From Ascidiaceihabitans sp. (GTDB lineage Bacteria; Pseudomonadota; Alphaproteobacteria; Rhodobacterales; Rhodobacteraceae): a stretch of 33,196 bases of DNA. The notes beneath the pieces are model-generated. The model searched no databases and was not told the DNA's origin. It saw only the letters and a program-made list of their open reading frames with translations. Made by a program: the position numbers and the translations under genes. The stretch lies in the NCBI GenBank assembly GCA_028248455.1, contig JAOKHV010000018.1, positions 1 through 33,196 of the forward strand, given 5' to 3'. Below are positions 28,037 through 33,196 of the stretch, in pieces (position 1 is the first letter of the stretch; every line of letters begins with the position of its first letter).

Positions 28037-29902
28037 CCGCTTCATCCCCATAACACGTGCCCGTGCACGTGGGTCGGAGTCAAACAATGCAGCCAATTGT
28101 TCGGTCATTGCACCAGCCAATTGTTCCACATCCGTAATGGTCACAGCGCGATCATAATATCGCGTCACGTCATGACCGATCCCAATTGCCAACAGCTCAA
28201 CCGCGCGACGTTTTTCGACCATCTCGATCACATCACGCAGGTGTTTTTCTAAGAAGTTGGCTGGGTTTACTGACAACGTGCTGTCATCCACAGGCGCACC
28301 ATCTGAAATTACCATCAAGATTTTGCGGGCCTCAGGGCGGGCCATCATGCGGCGATGTGCCCACTCAAGTGCTTCACCATCGATGTTCTCTTTCAGCAAC
28401 CCCTCTTTCATCATCAAGCCCAAATTTGGACGGGCGCGGCGCCATGGGGTGTCACCGCTTTTGTAGATGATGTGGCGCAGGTCATTCAAACGACCTGGCT
28501 GTTGTGGACGGCCATCGTTCAGCCATGCCTCGCGGGCTTGGCCACCTTTCCACGCGCGTGTGGTAAAGCCAAGAATCTCGACCTTAACATTGCAGCGCTC
28601 AAGGGTGCGTGCCAAAACATCTGCGCAAATAGCTGCGATCGAAATCGGACGACCTCGCATCGAACCTGAGTTGTCTAACAGCAAAGTAACACAAGTATCG
28701 CGGAATTCAGTGTCTTTCTCCACCTTAAAGGACAGAGGCGTTGTTGGATTGGCAATAACACGGGCCAAACGGCCAGCATCCAATGTGCCTTCTTCAAGAT
28801 CAAACTCCCAAGACCGGTTTTGTTGCGCTTGAAGGCGTCGCTGTAACTTATTAGCCAAACGGCTCACAGCACCTTTGAGAGGTTCAAGCTGTTGATCCAA
28901 ATAGGCACGCAAGCGTTCCAGTTCGACAGTCTCTGCCAAATCCTCTGCGCGAATTTCTTCGTCATGTTCAGTTTGGTAAACCAGATAATCGGGATCAGCG
29001 TCTGAAATAGGCTGCGGGGCAGGTGGCTCCATCGGGGCCTCTCCGTCAGGCATTTCAGTCTCTTCGCCCACCTCTTGATCTGCCATCTCATCCATAGAGA
29101 CTTGGGCCTGAGAGGCGTCTTGTTGTTCTTCTTGGGACTGTTCGGCAGAGCCTTCAGTTTCTTCTTCGTCAGTGTTGTCGTCACCGGTGCTATCTGGGTC
29201 TTGTTCTTCTTCGCCGCCGTCTTCTGCTGTGTCATCTTGATCATCGTCGATCTGATCGGGGTCTTGGCCCAATTGATCGCCGTAACCCAAATCCTTGATC
29301 ATTTTGCGCGCGAATTTGGCAAAATCAGCCTGATTGTCCAAGATTGCATCAAGGTCTTCTAATGTTCCACCAGCTTGTTGCTCGATAAACGGACGCCATA
29401 GCTCCATCACATTCGCAGCACCGGATGGAAGGTCGCGACCAGTGGCAAGGTGACGGATCAAATAACCCGCAGCCACGGCCAAAGGCGCATCTGCGGCTTG
29501 TTTAACTTGATCATAGCCTTTTCGCATAGCGTCATGGGCGATCTTTGCGTCGATGTTTCCAGCAGTCCCAGGCATGTCGCGTGCGCCAACGGCTTCGCAA
29601 CGTGCGGTTTCCATGGCTTCGTACAATTCACGCGCCATTTCCCCTTGGGGGGTATAGCGGGCATGGGTTTGGCCATTGTGGTAGCGACGATTCAGGGCCA
29701 TCGCATCCGCAGTGCCGCGCGCGAGCATCACTTCGTCCCGCGTCATGCGGCGTGATACTTGGGGTAGGCGCATAGCGTCGCCTGACAATCCCGCAGGGTC
29801 GACGGAATAGCTGACGTTCAAGTCAGGATCGTTGGCCAATACTTTGGTGGCCTCAGAAAGTGCCTTTTTGAACGTGTCTGCTGGGTTGTCCGATTGGGTC
29901 AT
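28028..29902 (-). CDS. cobT: Cobaltochelatase subunit CobT
   Basis: CobT pairs with the AAA+ subunit CobS to power cobalt insertion by CobN in aerobic cobalamin synthesis. The protein is 624 residues. The N-terminal CobT domain is followed by a very acidic low-complexity linker (about 215-310, Asp/Glu/Gln runs), typical of CobT and related chelatase D subunits. The C-terminal von Willebrand A domain has the MIDAS motif D-N-S-G-S at 410-414 and a later S-D-G-A-P. The start ATG shares one base with the stop of the upstream gene (TAATG), so translation is probably coupled. CobN is not in the window, and the pair also has a wider history as a generic chelatase/AAA-MIDAS module. Confidence 0.94.
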   Translation of the reverse strand: MTQSDNPADTFKKALSEATKVLANDPDLNVSYSVDPAGLSGDAMRLPQVSRRMTRDEVMLARGTADAMALNRRYHNGQTHARYTPQGEMARELYEAMETARCEAVGARDMPGTAGNIDAKIAHDAMRKGYDQVKQAADAPLAVAAGYLIRHLATGRDLPSGAANVMELWRPFIEQQAGGTLEDLDAILDNQADFAKFARKMIKDLGYGDQLGQDPDQIDDDQDDTAEDGGEEEQDPDSTGDDNTDEEETEGSAEQSQEEQQDASQAQVSMDEMADQEVGEETEMPDGEAPMEPPAPQPISDADPDYLVYQTEHDEEIRAEDLAETVELERLRAYLDQQLEPLKGAVSRLANKLQRRLQAQQNRSWEFDLEEGTLDAGRLARVIANPTTPLSFKVEKDTEFRDTCVTLLLDNSGSMRGRPISIAAICADVLARTLERCNVKVEILGFTTRAWKGGQAREAWLNDGRPQQPGRLNDLRHIIYKSGDTPWRRARPNLGLMMKEGLLKENIDGEALEWAHRRMMARPEARKILMVISDGAPVDDSTLSVNPANFLEKHLRDVIEMVEKRRAVELLAIGIGHDVTRYYDRAVTITDVEQLAGAMTEQLAALFDSDPRARARVMGMKRAS

Positions 29903-30234
29903 TAGCTTAGCCCTGCTTTATGTTCGTTCAAATATGCGCGCCCAACAGCGTGATCGGTCAACAGCGTAACGTGCACATCAAGTGCATCGATCACGGTATA
30001 ACCCACATCACGCCCGTCGAACGCTAGGTTTAAATCGGTACCCGCCAAAACAATAGCTTCGGCACCTTGGGCATTTTTGTAGCCCGCCTCATTGTCACGC
30101 AGCAGCTCATTCACATCGGCATTTACGATGGTCAAATCCAATGCGCCACCCGCATCACGAACAGCAGCGCTGAGGCGCTGGTAGTAAGCGACGGTTGATG
30201 CAGGACCTATTCCACCGATCATTCCGATATGCAT
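29902..30234 (-). pseudogene. Internally deleted Asp/Glu racemase-family remnant
   Basis: The 110-residue frame opens like an aspartate/glutamate racemase, I-G-M-I-G-G-I-G-P-A-S-T with Y-Y-x-x-L, and from residue 57 continues like the end of one (A-E-A-I-V-L-A-G-T-D-L, then V-I-D). Family members are normally about 230 residues, so roughly half, the middle, is missing in frame. The protein contains no cysteine at all, while the family uses two catalytic cysteines; the second would sit where A-G-T-D replaces G-C-T-E. Racemase activity is therefore very unlikely. The start has a ribosome site (GGGAG) and the stop overlaps cobT, so it is probably still translated. It may be a decayed gene kept for coupling, or a reduced protein with another role. 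Confidence 0.65.
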
Positions 30235-30253
30235 ATTGTCTCCCTGTTGGGCA

Positions 30254-31240
30254 TTATCCCAAGCTTACGCTTGCAGCACTTTCTGGCAATTCTTCATCGA
30301 ACAAACGTTGGTAGAACTCAGCAACCGTTTGGCGCTCCAGTTCGTCACATTTGTTGAGGAAAGAGAGGCGGAAGGCGTAGCCAACGTCATTGAATATCTG
30401 CGCATTTTCAGCCCATGCAATTACGGTACGCGGCGACATAACAGTCGACAGGTCGCCGTTCATGAATGCGGTGCGGGTCAGGTCGGCGACAGTGACCATC
30501 TGTTTGATGATCTTGCGGCCAGATTCTGTGTTGTAGTTCGGGTTTTTACCCAGAACGATCGCAGTTTCCGCATCGATGGAAAGATAGTTCAACGTGCTCA
30601 CTAGTGACCAACGGTCCATTTGACCTTGGTTGATCTGTTGTGTGCCGTGGTAAAGGCCTGTTGTATCGCCCAAGCCAACAGTGTTTGCAGTCGCGAAAAT
30701 GCGGAAGAACGGGTGCGGGGTGATCACTTTGTTTTGGTCTAGCAAGGTAAGTTTGCCGTCTTTTTCCAAAACGCGCTGGATCACAAACATAACGTCTGCA
30801 CGGCCTGCATCGTATTCATCAAACACGATTGCAGTTGGGTTGCGCAGGGCCCATGGCAGGATGCCTTCTTGAAAATCAGTAACCTGTTTTCCTTCTTTCA
30901 GTTTGATGGCGTCTTTACCGATCAAATCAATACGTGATATGTGGCTATCCAAGTTCACGCGAACAGATGGCCAGTTCAAGCGGGACGCAACCTGTTCGAT
31001 GTGCGTTGATTTACCCGTACCGTGATACCCTTGGATCATCACGCGGCGGTTGTGGTTGAAGCCTGCAAGAATCGCCAAAGTTGTATCAGGATCGAACTTG
31101 TAGGTGTTGTCTTCTTCAGGGACGCGCTCTGTACGGTCGGCAAAGCCTTTTACAACCATGTCCGTATCAATCCCAAAGACGTCACGAACAGAAATATCCT
31201 GCTCTGGTTTTGCGTTGATATCCATTGCGTTGTCGGCCAT
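30254..31240 (-). CDS. cobS: Cobaltochelatase subunit CobS (AAA+)
   Basis: CobS is the AAA+ ATPase that forms a ring with CobT and drives CobN-dependent cobalt insertion into hydrogenobyrinate a,c-diamide. The protein is 328 residues. Walker [10 protein letters not shown] is at 71-79, Walker B V-F-D-E-Y-D at 139-144, and the sensor-type A-T-A-N-T segment near residue 185. A ribosome site (AAGGA) lies eight to ten bases before the ATG at 31240. The order cobS, racemase remnant, cobT with short gaps implies one transcript. Confidence 0.96.
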   Translation of the reverse strand: MADNAMDINAKPEQDISVRDVFGIDTDMVVKGFADRTERVPEEDNTYKFDPDTTLAILAGFNHNRRVMIQGYHGTGKSTHIEQVASRLNWPSVRVNLDSHISRIDLIGKDAIKLKEGKQVTDFQEGILPWALRNPTAIVFDEYDAGRADVMFVIQRVLEKDGKLTLLDQNKVITPHPFFRIFATANTVGLGDTTGLYHGTQQINQGQMDRWSLVSTLNYLSIDAETAIVLGKNPNYNTESGRKIIKQMVTVADLTRTAFMNGDLSTVMSPRTVIAWAENAQIFNDVGYAFRLSFLNKCDELERQTVAEFYQRLFDEELPESAASVSLG

Positions 31241-31266
31241 GCGCGTCGTCCTTCATTGTATATGTA

Positions 31267-31422
31267 ATGGCTCAGAATAAAGCCGTACTTCGTGGTGCAA
31301 CATATCTTTCACAAGGACAAGGGGAAGCGCCAATAACGAGACCTGAATGGGGCCAGTTCGCCGCGTCACCGTCTGGGTGCCGATATATTCAGTTTGAACA
31401 GTTAGAGTTATTGGGCAGCTGA
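31267..31422 (+). CDS. Possible 51-residue small protein between cobS and the J-domain gene
   Basis: An open frame of 51 codons from ATG 31267 ends in tandem stops TGA-TAA, just inside a strong hairpin. The predicted product is soluble and mixed in composition (one Cys, one Trp, no membrane segment), containing T-R-P-E-W-G-Q-F-A near the middle. I do not recognise it. There is no clear ribosome site and it is divergent from cobS and convergent with the J-domain gene. It may be chance. Confidence 0.2.
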   Translation: MAQNKAVLRGATYLSQGQGEAPITRPEWGQFAASPSGCRYIQFEQLELLGS

Positions 31423-31437
31423 TAAAGGTTGCCCAAT
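31410..31437. terminator. Hairpin downstream of the J-domain gene
   Basis: ATTGGGCA (31410-31417) and TGCCCAAT (31430-31437) are a perfect 8-base inverted repeat; wobble pairs can extend it to 11. It lies 22 bases past the end of the minus-strand J-domain gene and around the stop of a small plus-strand frame. No T tract follows on the minus strand, so termination is uncertain. Confidence 0.45.
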
Positions 31438-31459
31438 CAAATTTATAAAACCTTGCTGG

Positions 31460-32089
31460 TTAGTCTTTAAAGCTGCGGCTGCCCTTTAGTTGATCCCACG
31501 CCCATACGACTTCTTGCAATTGTTCTTCTTGAGAGCGGTCGCCACCGTTCATGTCAGGGTGAAGAATTTTAATCAGCCCTTTGTAAACTTTTCGAATTTC
31601 AGGTTTGGTCGCGTTGTCAGCAACTTCCAAAATCTCTACAGCGCGACGTTCCATTGGTGGTAATTTCTTACCAACAGTTCCGCCTTTACGACCTGGGTTC
31701 TGGGTGGAATTGGCACCCAAGACTTGATGTGGGTCCTCAATGCCTAAACGTGCCCAGGCGCGTGCCTCGGGGTCGCCGATGGGTTTTGTAGGGCGTTCCC
31801 ATACCTTATCTTCGGACTGCTGGGCGTTGATTTCAGCCTCAGTGGTACCGTCAAAAAAGTTCCATTTCAAATTATATTCACGCACGTGCGCTTGGCAGAA
31901 CCAAAAGAAGTCATCAAGCACGTCTGGTGCTTTGGGCGCGCGGTACTTGCCGGCCTCCTGACAATTGTCATGATCGCACAGGCGCGTTGATGTCTCGGAT
32001 GCTCCAGACATGCCGCGACGACCGCGTGGGTTTTTCTTTTTCGAGGTGGATACGGACATATCGAATCCGAATGGATCGGGCTTTGGCAT
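31460..32089 (-). CDS. J-domain (DnaJ-like) protein with C-terminal J domain
   Basis: A 209-residue co-chaperone-type protein. The J domain is at the C-terminus (about 145-209) with the H-P-D motif at 177-179, which would stimulate an Hsp70 ATPase. The N-terminal half is not a Gly/Phe or zinc-finger region of classic DnaJ; it has a conserved-looking C-D-H-D-N-C segment and F-W-F-C-Q-A-H, whose Cys and His residues could bind a metal. TTG at 32092 and ATG at 32089 are adjacent; the ATG is chosen, with AAGG upstream. It is divergent from bolA, as often seen in Rhodobacteraceae. Client and partner are unknown. Confidence 0.88.
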   Translation of the reverse strand: MPKPDPFGFDMSVSTSKKKNPRGRRGMSGASETSTRLCDHDNCQEAGKYRAPKAPDVLDDFFWFCQAHVREYNLKWNFFDGTTEAEINAQQSEDKVWERPTKPIGDPEARAWARLGIEDPHQVLGANSTQNPGRKGGTVGKKLPPMERRAVEILEVADNATKPEIRKVYKGLIKILHPDMNGGDRSQEEQLQEVVWAWDQLKGSRSFKD

Positions 32090-32161
32090 CAATTGGACCT
32101 TTTCGACTCTAGCGATGCACTTTAGAAGAATGGTTGGCAGTGTGAAGGGGCAAGGAACAAA

Positions 32162-32431
32162 ATGAGCGAAAAAATGTCTGTTGCAAAAGAAATCGAAATG
32201 CGTTTGCGTGAAGGGCTCTCACCGCGCGAGCTTGAGGTTGTTGACGACAGCGAAAGTCATCGTGGGCATTCTGGGTTCCAAGAGGGTGGCGAAAGCCATT
32301 TTAACGTATGTATGCGCGCTACAGTGTTTGAGGGTAAATCACGCATTGCGCGTCACCGTTTGGTACACAGCACTATGGGTCCCGAATTGATCGGCCGTAT
32401 CCACGCATTAGCGTTAGATTTAGACGTCTAG
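32162..32431 (+). CDS. bolA: BolA family protein
   Basis: BolA proteins bind monothiol glutaredoxins through shared [2Fe-2S] clusters and act in iron-sulfur metabolism or regulation. The 89-residue length is typical. The signature is visible: D-x-S-x-x-H, G-x-x-E-S-H-F-N-V, and near the end R-H-R-L-V-H-S-x-M-G, with His available as cluster ligand. A ribosome site AAGGAA lies five bases before the ATG. The glutaredoxin gene often found with bolA is not present directly downstream here. Confidence 0.94.
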   Translation: MSEKMSVAKEIEMRLREGLSPRELEVVDDSESHRGHSGFQEGGESHFNVCMRATVFEGKSRIARHRLVHSTMGPELIGRIHALALDLDV

Positions 32432-32667
32432 ATTAGAGTTTAAGTACTTGAATTTACTGATGAACGGCGTGCTGATTTTGTTTCAGAACTTAAAGCAATG
32501 CTGGGTTGTAATTCATTGTGAGCCAAGACTTTTGAGTTGAACGAATTTTCGCGTGCTCACTTTATAACAATGAATGTGTTGGTTTGATCGCGGTTAAAAC
32601 GCAATCAAGCGGCAGATTACTCTGCCGCTTGAGAAAAATTTTATAGCAGTGTTTGGTGGCTGGATCC
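32432..32667. other. Gap between bolA and gatB: short gene-like remnant and terminator
   Basis: No full gene is seen in these 236 bases. In the bolA frame, codons from 32444 to the TGA at 32519-32521 read like a protein C-terminus (V-L-E-F-T-D-E-R-R, then S-E-L-K-A-M-L-G), but have stops just upstream and no start, so this may be a decayed tail. The rest is AT-rich, ending in the hairpin listed separately. Confidence 0.35.
32605..32632. terminator. Strong bidirectional hairpin between bolA and gatB
   Basis: TCAAGCGGCAG (32605-32615) and CTGCCGCTTGA (32622-32632) are a perfect 11-base stem with a 6-base loop (ATTACT). On the plus strand GAAAAATTTT follows; on the minus strand TTGCGTTTT follows. 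It lies between convergent genes and would end both transcripts. Confidence 0.85.
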
Positions 32668-33196
32668 TTAGCCTTTAAGGGTTTTCGCAACCAATTCGTT
32701 CACGGTCTTAGGATTGGCTTTGCCGCCAGTGGCTTTCATAACCTGACCCACGAACCAGCCAGCAAGTTTTGGGTTTTCAAGGGCTTTGGTCACTTGATCC
32801 GGATTTGCCGCAATGATTTCGTCTAGGGCCGCTTGGATCGGACCAAGGTCAGTCACTTGTTTCATGCCCTTGGCTTCAACGATCTCAGCAGGATCACCGC
32901 CTTCAGTATAGACGATTTCGAACAGGTCTTTTGCAATCTTGCCGCTAATTGCGTCCGATGAGATCAGATCAATAATGCCACCCAATTGGGTGGGTGAAAC
33001 AGGGCTTTCGGTGATGTCTTTGTCGTCCTTTTTTAGGCGACCAAACAATTCGTTGATTACCCAGTTGGCCGACATCTTGCCATCACGACCATTTGCCACG
33101 CTCTCATAGTAACCAGCGGTTTGAACGTCAGCTGTCAGAACAGATGAATCATAGTCTGACAGTTTGAAAACATTGATGAAGCGTGCTTTTTTCGCG
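32668..33196 (-). CDS. gatB: Asp-tRNA(Asn)/Glu-tRNA(Gln) amidotransferase subunit B, C-terminal part
   Basis: GatB, with GatA and GatC, converts mischarged Glu-tRNA(Gln) (and Asp-tRNA(Asn)) to the correct aminoacyl-tRNA. Only the last 176 residues are present; the frame is open to the window edge, so the GTG at 33099 is internal. The visible part is the helical tail domain: K-K-A-R-F near the edge, [14 protein letters not shown], and the [17 protein letters not shown] segment of the GatB/YqeY domain that contacts tRNA. The end is normal for the family. Confidence 0.95.
   Translation of the reverse strand, partial: AKKARFINVFKLSDYDSSVLTADVQTAGYYESVANGRDGKMSANWVINELFGRLKKDDKDITESPVSPTQLGGIIDLISSDAISGKIAKDLFEIVYTEGGDPAEIVEAKGMKQVTDLGPIQAALDEIIAANPDQVTKALENPKLAGWFVGQVMKATGGKANPKTVNELVAKTLKG

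Noticed and set aside
28864-29244. 126-residue Lys-rich frame inside cobT
   Set aside because: It is an alternative frame over the acidic linker of CobT, where skewed composition creates long shadow frames.
1-33196. Mobile elements, tRNA/rRNA genes or CRISPR arrays
   Set aside because: No transposase, integrase, tRNA cloverleaf or regularly spaced repeat was seen on either strand.

Overview
The window is a chromosomal stretch of an alphaproteobacterium, most likely a moderate-GC member of the Rhodobacteraceae/Roseobacter group. The evidence is the order of the division and cell wall (dcw) cluster, a DUF2484 module between murC and murB, the alphaproteobacterial FtsL/FtsA/FtsZ types, and a cobS/cobT/J-domain/bolA neighbourhood. 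MurE carries the DNPR motif of meso-diaminopimelate-adding enzymes, so the wall is Gram-negative type. The species cannot be named from the sequence.

Layout. Positions 1-8901 (+): mraZ (5' end outside the window), rsmH, ftsL, ftsI, murE, murF, mraY, murD. Positions 8898-10076 (-): a BaiN/HI0933-type flavoprotein inserted against the flow. Positions 10223-20554 (+): ftsW, murG, murC, two tandem DUF2484-type membrane genes, a third small membrane gene, murB, ddl, ftsQ, ftsA, ftsZ, closed by a strong intrinsic terminator. Positions 20758-26166 (+): lpxC, bamD, recN and a CLC-type chloride transporter/channel gene. Positions 26174-32089 (-): an M24B aminopeptidase P, cobT, a shortened Asp/Glu racemase, cobS and a J-domain protein. 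Then bolA (+) and the 3' part of gatB (-), with a strong hairpin between them. No rRNA, tRNA, CRISPR array, insertion sequence or prophage was seen.

How the genes work together. MurA/B-type chemistry through MurC-D-E-F makes the UDP-MurNAc-pentapeptide. Ddl supplies D-Ala-D-Ala. MraY and MurG make lipid I and II. FtsW and FtsI polymerise and cross-link septal wall under control of FtsL, FtsQ, FtsA and FtsZ. LpxC and BamD add outer-membrane lipid A synthesis and outer-membrane protein assembly. Many genes overlap by 4 bases (ATGA or GTGA), which suggests translational coupling. CobS and CobT are the AAA+ and MIDAS subunits of aerobic cobaltochelatase; the large subunit CobN is not in the window.

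The most notable observations are three damaged genes in otherwise well-kept operons. ftsI needs one base removed, most simply from a T6 run at 1782-1787, to join its membrane anchor to its catalytic part. The second DUF2484 gene has an in-frame TGA where its neighbour paralogue has Trp. The racemase between cobS and cobT appears to have lost its middle and contains no cysteine. Each could be real decay, a recoding or slippage event, or (for the two point changes) a sequencing error. I see no clearly new multi-gene system; the coupled DUF2484 membrane module is the least understood part of the cell-wall operon.
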